In this document: in pieces, positions 17,209 through 26,441 of the stretch | How positions within the stretch are numbered: the stretch's first letter is position 1 | Layout: the number at the start of each line of letters is the position of its first letter | Source: Pedobacter panaciterrae | Lineage (GTDB): Bacteria > Bacteroidota > Bacteroidia > Sphingobacteriales > Sphingobacteriaceae | Assembly: GCF_001636695.1 (NCBI RefSeq) | Contig: NZ_LGEL01000002.1 | Span: forward strand, 1-64,000 | Length of the DNA: 64,000 nucleotides | Direction: 5' to 3' | The notes under the pieces: generated by a model | Seen by the model: only the letters and a program-made list of their open reading frames with translations | Databases searched by the model: none | Told to the model about the DNA's origin: nothing | Program-made: the position numbers and the translations under genes

Positions 17209-18708
17209 ATGGAACATCGGGTGATACAAGCAATTTGCGATACTTTACTACAATCTCTGTGGTTAGGGCTGGTAATTTCTGTGGTTACTGGCTTAACCGT
17301 TGTTTTTACCAGGAAGTCGAGCGCCAGGCTGAGGTATAGATTGCTGACTGGATATCTTTTAATGTTTACTGTGGGCACAGGCTTGACCTTACTTTTCCAT
17401 TTGGCTAGTCCAGATGGGATTGAGGAGCTACATAATCAAGCAATTAGCTCAAGTGAGAACAACATTTTCTTTGCCGGTTATCAATATTTGAACTCAAGAT
17501 CAGAGATCATTGTGCTTATCTGGTTTTTAATGATCTGTATCAAATTTACCAGGCTTGGTGTAGGATTTTATAACCTGTACCGGATGAAGCGTGAACAGTT
17601 GACCCCGATTGGAAAATACTGGAAAGATAAGGTTAGTTATTTATGTGAGGTATTGGAGATTAAAAATAAAATCACCGTAGTTGAATCTGGAATTGCAAAA
17701 ATACCAATGGTTGTTGGGCATTTAAAACCGATGATTTTGCTTCCAGTTGGCTTACTGACCAATTTATCTGTTGCAGAGGTGGAGGTGATTTTACTCCACG
17801 AGTTAAGTCATATTCGCCGTAGGGATTACCTGGTTAATTTGCTGCAAAACTTTCTTGAGCTTATATTTTTCTTTAATCCGGCAGTATTATGGATATCAAC
17901 ACTAATTAAAGCCGAGAGGGAAAACTGTTGTGATGATATGGTGATTGCTACTAAACAGAATAAAACAGTTTATATCAATGCTCTGCTTTCTTGCCAGCAG
18001 TATCAGGTAGATCAGCGATTTGCAATGATGCTTTCGGCTAATAGAACCAGTCTGGTTGCACGTGTAAGACGTATGGTTTTAAATGATAATCATACTTTGA
18101 GTGGCATAGAAAAAAGCTTACTTACTGTTTGTTTGGTAACTGCTGTTGTGCTGACTGCAACTTTTTCGTCTGTTGGTTCACAAAGCGTAAGTAAAACCCC
18201 CGGGCACATAGTTACATTAGTAGCTAAACAGTTAATTGAACCAAGACAAACAGACACTTTAAATCTTCGAAAAAAACACAGCACTAAGCCGGTAAAGAAA
18301 AGGATTAAACTTAAAAGGAATAACGGCCCGAAAGCAGTTTTGGTAGCTCCTCAAGAATCTTTGCAGTTATCAACAGCGGATGCAGTACAATCCAGGTCAT
18401 TCCCGGAAGAGTCAAGAGCCAGGTCTAAAGAATCAAGAAAGAATTCTGAGGTGGATAAGATAAAGTCTGAAGAGGCCAGAATAAGATCTGAAGAAGCTAA
18501 GATTAGGGCTGATGAATCTAAAATAAGACTGGACCAGGCCAAAATAAGAATAGATGCAGCTAAAGCAAGAGCCGAGGAGGCTAAAATTAGAGCTGACGAT
18601 GTTGCATCTAAATTACGTATAAAAATAGAGTCTAATGGCCCGACAGGCCCTATTGGACCAATAGGACCAACAGGTGAACCTGGACCAACTGGAAATCCCC
18701 CGAGATAA
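17209..18708 (+). CDS. BlaR1-like M56 membrane metallopeptidase with coiled and collagen-like tail
   Basis: 499 residues. Membrane segments near 12-32, 45-65 and 98-114, then the M56 zinc site H197-ELSH with downstream ERENCCDD (237-243), and a last membrane segment near 302-320. There is no penicillin-binding sensor domain. Instead the tail after residue 320 is basic, then runs into a seven-residue repeat of the type SEEAKIR/ADESKIR from about 420 to 468, which should form a long charged helix. It ends with seven Gly-X-Y triplets (477-497: GPT, GPI, GPI, GPT, GEP, GPT, GNP). The tail should be extracytoplasmic. Collagen-like triplets on an M56 protein are unusual. Confidence 0.9.
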   Translation: MEHRVIQAICDTLLQSLWLGLVISVVTGLTVVFTRKSSARLRYRLLTGYLLMFTVGTGLTLLFHLASPDGIEELHNQAISSSENNIFFAGYQYLNSRSEIIVLIWFLMICIKFTRLGVGFYNLYRMKREQLTPIGKYWKDKVSYLCEVLEIKNKITVVESGIAKIPMVVGHLKPMILLPVGLLTNLSVAEVEVILLHELSHIRRRDYLVNLLQNFLELIFFFNPAVLWISTLIKAERENCCDDMVIATKQNKTVYINALLSCQQYQVDQRFAMMLSANRTSLVARVRRMVLNDNHTLSGIEKSLLTVCLVTAVVLTATFSSVGSQSVSKTPGHIVTLVAKQLIEPRQTDTLNLRKKHSTKPVKKRIKLKRNNGPKAVLVAPQESLQLSTADAVQSRSFPEESRARSKESRKNSEVDKIKSEEARIRSEEAKIRADESKIRLDQAKIRIDAAKARAEEAKIRADDVASKLRIKIESNGPTGPIGPIGPTGEPGPTGNPPR

Positions 18709-18823
18709 AATTTATATAAAAAGCAAATACCTGAAACTTAACAAATAACTATTATTTACTACACAGTTTAAAAAAATCACTAAAAAGTGAGAGGAAACCT
18801 ATTGCCTAAAATTTAGAAATTTT

Positions 18824-21598
18824 ATGAAAAGAAACTTATTAACGATAGCTTTTGCGCTATCGTGGGTAACCCTATTTGCCCAAAAAAGCAGCCTTACCGG
18901 AGTGCTTATTGACAGCGCGAATCAAAAAACGACTATTAATTATGCTACAATTTCCGTCTTTAAGGGACAGGACACAGTTTTAACGACCTACAAACTTTCT
19001 GACGACAAAGGAGTATTCAAGATTTCAAATCTGGAAGCTGGAATCAAATATCGCCTGGTGGTAAATGCATGGCAATATTTGGTTTTACGTAAAGAGGTTA
19101 CCCTAACTACAGCAGGCAGCAACTTGGATCTGGGGAATCTGCTAATGTCTGTGAAAACAAATGCTTTAAACGAGGTGGTTATCTATTCAGAACGCCCCCC
19201 TATCATTGTGCGAAAGGACACGATTGAGTTTAATGCCGGATCTTTTAAAACACTTCCTAATGCCGTGGTAGATGATTTGCTAAAGAAACTTCCCGGTGTA
19301 ACGGTTGCTGCAAATGGCAGTATACAGGTAAATGGCAAAGACGTCAGCAAGATATTGGTTGACGGAAAAGAGTTTTTTGGAGGGGATCAACAGATTGCAA
19401 CCAAGAATCTCCCGGCAAATATTATAGACAAAGTTCAGGTGACTGACGATCAGGAGGCCAAAAGGCAGGACCCTGATCTGCTGGCCGGAAATGTGCCTCA
19501 GGTAATCAATTTAAAACTAAAAAAAGCCATTAAACAGGGTGCTTTTGGCAAACTTTATGCAGGTGGCGGCCTAAAAGAATTATATGAAACAGGCGGCATT
19601 TTAAATTTTTTCAGAGATACAACACAACTAAGCCTGCTGGCATATGGCAATAATGTAAACAAACCGGGTTTTAATGTCGGAGAGATTTCCCGCATCGGTG
19701 GATTTTCCAGAACTGGTATTAATTCTATGTATACCAATAGTGAGGGGGCTGCTTTTGTAAATGATATTTCATTTGGAGGCTCTTCTGCGGGAGTGCAGCG
19801 TTCAACCGGGGCGGGTGCAAATTTTAATACGCTTACCAAGGGTGGAATAAAAGTGAACGGAAAGTATTTCTTTGGATCGAGCGACAACTCTCTGGAACAA
19901 CTAATTGATGCCGATCAAAGTCTGGGTAATGAGAAATTACACACTACAACCAATTCCAATCAACGCAACAAGAACTACAACCACAATATTGGTGCTAAGG
20001 CTGAATGGCAAATCGATACTCTGACCAAGCTCATACTTGAGCCTTCTGTCGTTCTTCGAACTGTCCGCAACAATGGCTTTCAACAAACCGAAACCAGAGA
20101 TGCAAATAGCGTTTTACTTAACAATGGCATTAACGACAGTAAGTTGCAGGGAACAAATACAGAATATTACTTTAACGGCAACTTTTGGAAAGACTTTAAA
20201 AAACCAGGAAGAACCTTTTACGCTGCTTTAGGTGCCAGTAAAAGAGATAATCTTAATGATAATTTTAATGTGGCAAAGAATGATTTCTATAATCCACCTT
20301 CAAATAGCACAACAGATCAACTCAGAGACAACAACATCCGTAATTTTGGATTGAACTTAAATGCCAACTACGCTGAACCGATTAGCAAGGCATTGGCTTT
20401 AAGTTTTGCTGTTGCCGGTAATTATCTTGACAATGAAAATGCCTTGTTTACTTTTTATAAAAACCCGCTCAATCAAGCTTATGATATTGCGGTTCCTACC
20501 CTATCAGAAACAGCTACTCAAAGCGGATATAAAAGTAATTCGCGTACAAGTTTAAAATGGAAGGTTACCAAGGATCTTAACATCCAGCCAGGATTTGTGT
20601 TTAATACCATTGACCTGCAAAACAACTTCAGCAGCGCAACCTCATTTGAACAGCACTACAGGTTTATAGCACCCTCGCTGACACTGAGGTACAAAACGTT
20701 TAGTTTGGATTACTCCCCTTCTTTCAGGGAACCAGACGTGAAATACATTCAACCTGTGGCTAACAACTCTAACCCATTGTTTATACAGGAAGGCAATCCT
20801 AATCTGAGACCTGCAAGAGCTCATCAAATTGGCACAAGAGTGTCTAAGTATGATACAAAGCGCTTGCTGAATTACTTTTACAATGGCTTCCTGACATTTC
20901 AGAAGGATGCAATTGTGATGTCGAGGGTAATACGGGATAATGGTGTTCAAGTAAATACTCCGGTTAATGAGGACGGCGTATGGCAGTTTAATGGAGGTGG
21001 ATATGTAAATAAGGAGATTAAAACCGGCACGAACCAGTTTACGTTTGGTGGCGGTGTTTGGCTAACCTACAACCACGACGTGGTGCTGGTTAATTCGGTA
21101 AAAAGTTTTGCTAATAATATAGCTTTTACTCCAAGAATCAATACGAGACTTAATTTAAATGATAAATTTGAATTTGCTGAGACCTACAACCTTGGTATAA
21201 ACAAGAGTTCTTATGATGATCCATTTTACACTGACCTGAATTTTCTGGTACATACGAGTGAAACAGAAATAGTTGTTCGTTTTCCCAAAAAAATGGTTTG
21301 GGAAACAAGTTATAAGTTACAGTACAATACCCAGACCGTGACCGGATTTAATAACAACATTCAGATCTGGAATGCCGGCCTCACTTTCTTGTTCCTGAAG
21401 AATGACAAAGCTCAGTTGAAGTTTGCGGTGAATGACATTTTAAATACCAATACAAGGAGATCTATCAGCATCAGCGAGAATTACATCCGGGATATCAGAA
21501 CGAATAATCTAGGCCGTCATGGCTTGCTAACTTTAACTTACAACATTCAGAACTTTGGCGGCAAGGTTGGCGGCAGAGATACCTTCTTTAGGTTTTAG
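18824..21598 (+). CDS. TonB-dependent-receptor-like outer-membrane barrel protein
   Basis: 924 residues with signal peptide (1-19). Order: carboxypeptidase-regulatory-like beta domain (~20-95), plug-like region with RKDTIEFNAGSFKTLPNAVVDDLLKK and VNGKDVSKILVDGKEFFGG (~130-200), then a long barrel of the OMP_b-brl_3 type. No classical TonB box is apparent to me. Paralog of the protein at 22903-25617. In this phylum such proteins often follow BlaI/M56 or sigma/anti-sigma pairs; here the BlaI-M56 pair ends 115 bp upstream on the same strand. Substrate unknown. Confidence 0.88.
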   Translation: MKRNLLTIAFALSWVTLFAQKSSLTGVLIDSANQKTTINYATISVFKGQDTVLTTYKLSDDKGVFKISNLEAGIKYRLVVNAWQYLVLRKEVTLTTAGSNLDLGNLLMSVKTNALNEVVIYSERPPIIVRKDTIEFNAGSFKTLPNAVVDDLLKKLPGVTVAANGSIQVNGKDVSKILVDGKEFFGGDQQIATKNLPANIIDKVQVTDDQEAKRQDPDLLAGNVPQVINLKLKKAIKQGAFGKLYAGGGLKELYETGGILNFFRDTTQLSLLAYGNNVNKPGFNVGEISRIGGFSRTGINSMYTNSEGAAFVNDISFGGSSAGVQRSTGAGANFNTLTKGGIKVNGKYFFGSSDNSLEQLIDADQSLGNEKLHTTTNSNQRNKNYNHNIGAKAEWQIDTLTKLILEPSVVLRTVRNNGFQQTETRDANSVLLNNGINDSKLQGTNTEYYFNGNFWKDFKKPGRTFYAALGASKRDNLNDNFNVAKNDFYNPPSNSTTDQLRDNNIRNFGLNLNANYAEPISKALALSFAVAGNYLDNENALFTFYKNPLNQAYDIAVPTLSETATQSGYKSNSRTSLKWKVTKDLNIQPGFVFNTIDLQNNFSSATSFEQHYRFIAPSLTLRYKTFSLDYSPSFREPDVKYIQPVANNSNPLFIQEGNPNLRPARAHQIGTRVSKYDTKRLLNYFYNGFLTFQKDAIVMSRVIRDNGVQVNTPVNEDGVWQFNGGGYVNKEIKTGTNQFTFGGGVWLTYNHDVVLVNSVKSFANNIAFTPRINTRLNLNDKFEFAETYNLGINKSSYDDPFYTDLNFLVHTSETEIVVRFPKKMVWETSYKLQYNTQTVTGFNNNIQIWNAGLTFLFLKNDKAQLKFAVNDILNTNTRRSISISENYIRDIRTNNLGRHGLLTLTYNIQNFGGKVGGRDTFFRF

Positions 21599-21673
21599 GT
21601 ATTTGGCATATGAGCCAGGTCATTCTGAACCACAATAAATTATTTTAAACCGTTCTGGCAAAGTGCTCGTCGC

Positions 21674-21724
21674 AATAGTACGATCGTCTTCCTGAAATAA
21701 ATTTAATATGACGATCGTACTATT
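21674..21724. terminator. Bidirectional hairpin between convergent genes
   Basis: AATAGTACGATCGTC (21674-21688) and GACGATCGTACTATT (21710-21724) are a perfect 15-bp inverted repeat with a 21-nt loop, placed between the stop codons of 18824-21598 and 21753-22202. The terminal AATA/TATT gives weak U-tracts. Confidence 0.6.
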
Positions 21725-21752
21725 ATTTATAAGAACATTTAAACCGGAGCTA

Positions 21753-22202
21753 TCAAGCATCCGGTATTTCAGGTTCTACTAACTTAGCGAGTTTTTCAAG
21801 CGACTCTTGCCACCCCAGATAACACATTTCAACTGGTATTACAGTAGGTATTCCTTCTTGTAATGCTTTTAGTTCTGTACCAACTAATGTTTTTTTAAGC
21901 GAAATAGAAGTTGTCATTACACCTGGCAGGTTTGGGTCGTCAAATTTATCTGTATACTTCAGATATTCATTTGGCTTGACTTCTAAATATTCACCACCAA
22001 ATGAATGACCATTACCGGTTGTAAAATTGTGAAACGACATTCTAAAGGTACCACCTACCTTAACGTCCATGTTGTGTACTGTACAAAGGAAACCATATGG
22101 CGGCAACCATGAAGCGATAGCTAAGGCTTCGGTGAAGGCACGAAAAACCTTTTCAGGTGATGCCTTAATAATTCTGTGCAATGAAACTTTGTTGTCTGAC
22201 AT
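21753..22202 (-). CDS. AHSA1/SRPBCC-fold (START-like) domain protein
   Basis: 149 residues, single domain. The family start IIKASPEKVFRAFTEALAIASWLPP is clear, followed by the beta-rich cavity (GGTFRMSFHNFTTG, HSFGGEYLEVKPNEYLKYTDKF) and a C-terminal helix with GWQESLEKLAKLVE. Members bind hydrophobic ligands or act as Hsp90 co-chaperone-like proteins; the specific role is unknown. Monocistronic, convergent with the barrel gene. Confidence 0.9.
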   Translation of the reverse strand: MSDNKVSLHRIIKASPEKVFRAFTEALAIASWLPPYGFLCTVHNMDVKVGGTFRMSFHNFTTGNGHSFGGEYLEVKPNEYLKYTDKFDDPNLPGVMTTSISLKKTLVGTELKALQEGIPTVIPVEMCYLGWQESLEKLAKLVEPEIPDA

Positions 22203-22378
22203 AAGATGTTGTTTTGTATCTGTTAACTGTTAATTACATTGATTTGCTATAACAAATATGCAAGTAAAAACAGCCAATAAACAGGGGCATATACGACAAT
22301 TCAACAACCAATTTGCGACAGGTTAAGCATTAGAAAAATGTAACGAAGTAATGAATTATGTTTAGTACGCGCCGTTAA

Positions 22379-22902
22379 CTCAGTACAACGTCATCAGCAC
22401 AGCACAACGTCATCAGCTCTCCTTTTCGTCATCCCGAGGAACCGAGGGATCTCTTGCTTATGCCAGGTCAAGAGATCTCTCCTATCGTCGAGATGACGAA
22501 AGGAGAAATGACGAAAGGAGAAATGACGAAGGTTAAGTAATAACACATCAGCTCAGTATACGCCGTCAGCACAGCACATGCCGTCATCAGCTCTCCTTTT
22601 CGTCATCCCGAGGAACCGAGGGATCTCTTGCTTATGCCAGGTCAAGAGATCTCTCCTATCGTCGAGATGACGAAAGGAGAGATGACGAAAGGAGAAATGA
22701 CGAAAGGAGAAATGACGAAGGTTAAGTAATAACACATCAGCTCAGTATACGCCGTCAGCACAGCACATGCCGTCATCAGCTCCCCTTTTCGTCATCCCGA
22801 GGAACCGAGGGATCTCTTGCTTATGCCAGGTCAAGAGATCTCTCCTATCGTCGAGATGACGAAAGGGAAGATGAAGAAAGGGAAGATGAAGAAGGTAAGT
22901 AT
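22379..22902. repeat. Three tandem copies of a 174/189-bp unit carrying the hairpin repeat
   Basis: Most of the 700-bp gene-free stretch 22203-22902. Units begin near 22379, 22552 and 22741. Each holds a short CAGCACAGCACA-type lead, then a hairpin (arms 22427-22456/22469-22498, 22601-22630/22643-22672 and 22790-22819/22832-22861, mismatched in the middle), then a 15-bp tandem unit GACGAAAGGAGAAAT. The second unit has one extra 15-bp repeat, which explains 189 against 174 bp. The third ends in a variant (GGGAAGATGAAGAAA) that touches the stop codon of the next gene. The stretch 22203-22378 shows nothing I recognise. Confidence 0.9.
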
Positions 22903-25617
22903 CTAATTCTTCGTTTTAAGGATGTTGAACCTGTATTGATAATTTAGCATTACATACCGCTTTAAAATAAGCTGTTCATTGGTAATTAAGGCATTCAGAT
23001 TTCCGTACCTGTTCACAGAAATGTTTTGATTTAGCAGATCATATACAGATAACTTCAACTGTCCGCGGTCTTTTTGATGTGTCAGTAAAGACAAAGCTAA
23101 GTTAACAATATGTGAGCTTCGGGGAAATCCCTGAGCAATCTGAGGATTATACATAAACGAGTATTTCGCATCAATCACAATACGCTTAGGAAGTCTGAAC
23201 GAACCTGAACTGCCCAGACTATGGGAATAGTTTAACACAGTATTGAAATCCTGATTCATATAATCAACCAATGACCTCTGATACATATAATAGAAATTGA
23301 TCATCGCAAGCGATTTGTAATTTAGATTAAAATCTTGTGTCACTCCAAATGAACGAAAACGTTGCCTGGCTTCATCATTATTTAAAAAAACGATCCGGCT
23401 ACTATAATTGCCAGACAAACCTGTCCGCATACCTATCTGCCACTGTTGTGATTTCTTAAATTGCTTACCGATTGAGCCACCTCCACTGATCCACTGTCCG
23501 CCGTCTTTGTTTACAACAGTCGCAGTTGTAAAGCCTTTTTCATCAATAATTGCCTTTTGAACAAAATTATTATCAGAGAACATCGAACTGGCAAATCCAC
23601 TGATACTCAGCATCCGGGATGTTACGTATTTATAATAATTGGCTCTCAAATTCCGCTGCCTGCTAGCCACTAACTCTGGATTCCCTATGAAAGTATATTG
23701 CGCCGAGATTTCCCTGGAAATTGGCTGCATATTGTAAATGGAAGGGATGTCGACCCACTCCCCATAGCTCATAGAAAAACCGTTATAATCTATTGCCAAT
23801 GATGGAAATAAAACTGTAAAACGTTGTCTGATATCAGGTGCTAAAGTATTGAATTTGTTATTCACATCCTGAATTTCCAAATCGAGTGCCGCTCTCACCC
23901 TTAGGCTACTGTTGATCTGGTAATTGAGCAGTGGTTTAAGATTTTGAAAGAATCCGGTACGCTCAAAATCATTGCTTTGTTCCGGAAGGAATTGATCGTA
24001 ATTTCCAGATATATTATCCTTATCATAGGTAAAAAGAGGCTCTGCCCAATAGTAATACCGGCTGTTGGAAAACAACTCGACAGTCAGCTTTTTACTTAGC
24101 GGAAGGTTATACAGGATAGATAACCCAGTCCATTTAGTCTTACTTGCATTGGCAATGTAACGGTCGAACAGCGACGATTCAAGCTCAGAAGAAAAAGAGG
24201 TAAGCCTGTTGTAATTATATTTTTCGGTACTACCTGAATTTAAATCTAACAGGTTATTAATCGTTAGCGACCTTCCCTTTTTAAATCTTTTATAATAAGT
24301 GAAATTGTGCGAAAAGGCATCACTGCTTGTACTACTCCTGTTGTGTCCATCAGTTTCACTTAGAGACGGAATTTGGGTGTTATATTGTTTCAAAAAACTG
24401 GAATACCTATAGCGTTGCGGCGAAAAGGTTAGCGCCGGACGGTAACGTATACTTTCTGTAGTATCCGGATTCCATTCAACCAATCCACCCAATGAATGTG
24501 TTGTGGCATTGGTTTTAGCCTGATCGGTTCTGAGTGAGGTGATTACTGTGTTTGGAAGCGATTGCTCATTTAAGTTTTTCGTTTCATTATTATTGATCGT
24601 ATTCCCATAAAAATATGCAATATTCAATTTCAGCTTTTTACCATAATCATTATTGATGTTGATTCCACCAGATTTCACATTTACAAAACCACCCGACTGC
24701 CGCCCGCCGAAGTTACCGTAATCTACCTGATCGCTGCCCGATCGATTGAACCCACCCATACTCTGAAGGTCGTTCTGACTAAACCCAGTACTGTTTAAAT
24801 TATTAGCTGCTCCCATAACACTAAATTGTAGTGTATCCCTAAAACTGCTCATAATCCCACTTGCTTCATATCGTTCCCTTGAACCGATCCCGCCCATAAA
24901 CTTGCCTATGGTGCTCTTTTTAACCGCACTTTTAAGTTTCAGGTTGATAACATTTTGCAAATTGATCTCATTCACTTTGTGGTCCGGATCATTTTCCCTG
25001 TCCAGATAAACCTGGATCTTGTCAATCATTTCGGCATCCAGATTTCTTAGGGCGATGAGCTGATTTGTACCGAAGAACTCCTTTCCGTCAATCAATATCC
25101 TGCTAGTACCTTTCCCATTTACCAATACTTCACCATTTTCATTCACCTGAACCCCGGGCAGCAGCCTTAACAGCTCCTCGACTAAGGCATTCGGACGTGT
25201 TTTAAACGCTTCGGCATTGAACTCTATCGTATCTTTTTTCATCACTACCGGCGAGCGTTCTCCCGTTATTATAATTTCTCCAAGACTTCTACCTATCAAT
25301 TTAAGGGTTCCAAGGTCAAGTAAACCAGGCTTTAAATCCAGTATCTGCCTGTACGATTCATACCCTACATAAGAAACGATTAGCTTTAATGATCTTGTTG
25401 TTGGCAGGCGTGAAAGCTGAAATGTCCCATCCTCTTTTGTTACAGTATATGATACGAGTGAGGTATCCTTAGCATTCACTACAGCTACAGTAGAAAAGCC
25501 TAGCGGCGACCTGGTGACTGAGTCAATAATTGTTCCTTTTAGGGAAGCATTGTTTTGGGCATTAGTTACTAAAATTGTGCAAAAGCACAAAAGCACCAGC
25601 AATAAGATATTCTTCAT
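22903..25617 (-). CDS. TonB-dependent-receptor-like outer-membrane barrel protein
   Basis: 904 residues with signal peptide (1-20, TNAQ). Carboxypeptidase-regulatory-like domain (~21-110), plug-like region with KKDTIEFNAEAFKTRPNALVEELL and NGKGTSRILIDGKEFFGTNQL (~130-195), then an OMP_b-brl_3-type barrel to the C terminus. Same architecture and clear sequence kinship with 18824-21598, pointing at a family duplication, although the two genes now lie in opposite directions around an AHSA1 gene and a repeat array. Substrate unknown. Confidence 0.88.
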   Translation of the reverse strand: MKNILLLVLLCFCTILVTNAQNNASLKGTIIDSVTRSPLGFSTVAVVNAKDTSLVSYTVTKEDGTFQLSRLPTTRSLKLIVSYVGYESYRQILDLKPGLLDLGTLKLIGRSLGEIIITGERSPVVMKKDTIEFNAEAFKTRPNALVEELLRLLPGVQVNENGEVLVNGKGTSRILIDGKEFFGTNQLIALRNLDAEMIDKIQVYLDRENDPDHKVNEINLQNVINLKLKSAVKKSTIGKFMGGIGSRERYEASGIMSSFRDTLQFSVMGAANNLNSTGFSQNDLQSMGGFNRSGSDQVDYGNFGGRQSGGFVNVKSGGININNDYGKKLKLNIAYFYGNTINNNETKNLNEQSLPNTVITSLRTDQAKTNATTHSLGGLVEWNPDTTESIRYRPALTFSPQRYRYSSFLKQYNTQIPSLSETDGHNRSSTSSDAFSHNFTYYKRFKKGRSLTINNLLDLNSGSTEKYNYNRLTSFSSELESSLFDRYIANASKTKWTGLSILYNLPLSKKLTVELFSNSRYYYWAEPLFTYDKDNISGNYDQFLPEQSNDFERTGFFQNLKPLLNYQINSSLRVRAALDLEIQDVNNKFNTLAPDIRQRFTVLFPSLAIDYNGFSMSYGEWVDIPSIYNMQPISREISAQYTFIGNPELVASRQRNLRANYYKYVTSRMLSISGFASSMFSDNNFVQKAIIDEKGFTTATVVNKDGGQWISGGGSIGKQFKKSQQWQIGMRTGLSGNYSSRIVFLNNDEARQRFRSFGVTQDFNLNYKSLAMINFYYMYQRSLVDYMNQDFNTVLNYSHSLGSSGSFRLPKRIVIDAKYSFMYNPQIAQGFPRSSHIVNLALSLLTHQKDRGQLKLSVYDLLNQNISVNRYGNLNALITNEQLILKRYVMLNYQYRFNILKTKN

Positions 25618-25747
25618 GAGAGCGTAATACGGATATCTGGTTAATCGGTTTAAAAACTAACTCAAGATAGTTGTTTTTGGCGATATCATGCAATCTTCCT
25701 GAATTTAAACATATTAATGTCTTTTTATTATTTGCTCAACCTTTAAA

Positions 25748-25765
25748 ATATACCTTTTAGTATAT
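25748..25765. promoter_or_regulatory. TetR-type operator overlapping a -7 box
   Basis: ATATAC-N6-GTATAT dyad. Its complementary strand contains ACTAAAAGGTATA, which matches the two copies of ACTAAAAAGTATA at 26398-26410 and 26422-26434 before the SDR gene except for one base. A TATATTTG box (25761-25768) overlaps it, so binding would block transcription of the TetR gene. Confidence 0.55.
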
Positions 25766-25786
25766 TTGTGACGTAATTATAAAATT

Positions 25787-26377
25787 ATGCTTACAAAGGC
25801 AGAAAAAACAAAACAATTTATACTAGAAACTGCAGCCCCCTTATACAACGAGAAAGGTATTTCGGGAGTAAGCATAGATGATATTCTTGAAGCCTCCAAG
25901 CTAACAAAAGGATGTCTTTATGGTCATTTTGAAAACAAAGAAGACCTCTCTGAGCAAGTTATTGACTTATCACTTAAAAAGATCTCAGAAAAATTGAGGG
26001 CCGAGATGTTAAAAGGTAAAACCGCGAAGGGTAAAGTATTTTCATTTATTGATTTTCACAAGAATCCTCTCCAAACTTATATTACAGGTGGGTGCCCTAT
26101 ATTCAATGCCGCAGTAGAGGCTGATGATAATTATCCTGATATAAAACAGAAAGTAGCTAAAGTGTTTAGAGTTGGTCAGGAAGAAATTACCGCTGTACTT
26201 CAGGAAGGGATTGATAACGGTGAATTTTCTGATCATCTGGATCCGGTTGTTTTTGCTTTCAAAATGGTAGCAGCAATTGAAGGGGCAATTGTAATGTGCA
26301 GGGTTATGGATACTGCAAAACCTATGCAAGGTCTCATTAAAAGCCTAAAATCTGAACTAGAGCAATACGTTATGTAA
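25787..26377 (+). CDS. TetR-family transcriptional regulator
   Basis: 196 residues. N-terminal TetR helix-turn-helix (about 8-55) with GISGVSIDDILEASKLTKGCLYGHFENKEDL. Ligand-binding C-terminal domain with a TITGGCPIFNAAVEADD-like segment typical of the YxaF/LmrA group (C-terminal TetR_C_ type). Sixty-four nt upstream of the SDR at 26442 on the same strand. Three near-identical operator-like sites (one before this gene, two between the genes) suggest autorepression and repression of the SDR, lifted by a small ligand. Confidence 0.92.
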   Translation: MLTKAEKTKQFILETAAPLYNEKGISGVSIDDILEASKLTKGCLYGHFENKEDLSEQVIDLSLKKISEKLRAEMLKGKTAKGKVFSFIDFHKNPLQTYITGGCPIFNAAVEADDNYPDIKQKVAKVFRVGQEEITAVLQEGIDNGEFSDHLDPVVFAFKMVAAIEGAIVMCRVMDTAKPMQGLIKSLKSELEQYVM

Positions 26378-26397
26378 TTTTTTTTAAACAAAAATAG

Positions 26398-26434
26398 ACT
26401 AAAAAGTATATTATAAAATAAACTAAAAAGTATA
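26398..26434. promoter_or_regulatory. Two direct ACTAAAAAGTATA operators before the SDR gene
   Basis: Identical 13-mers at 26398-26410 and 26422-26434, 24 bp apart, each with an ACT-N4-AGT dyad. They match the site at 25748-25765 apart from one base. Likely sites for the TetR protein encoded just upstream. Confidence 0.5.
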
Positions 26435-26441
26435 ATTTAAC

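Noticed and set aside
18351-18542. Minus-strand frame rich in SLILDSS repeats
   Set aside because: It is the antisense reading of the heptad repeats in the M56 peptidase tail.
22553-22735. 60-residue minus-strand reading frame with repeated RHFSFRH
   Set aside because: It is the translation of the 15-bp repeats and hairpin, has no start context, and is not expected to be a gene.
22379-22902. CRISPR-like look of regularly spaced repeats
   Set aside because: The sequences between repeats are themselves near-identical, the units are 174-189 bp and contain long hairpins, and no cas genes are nearby. It is a tandem repeat array.
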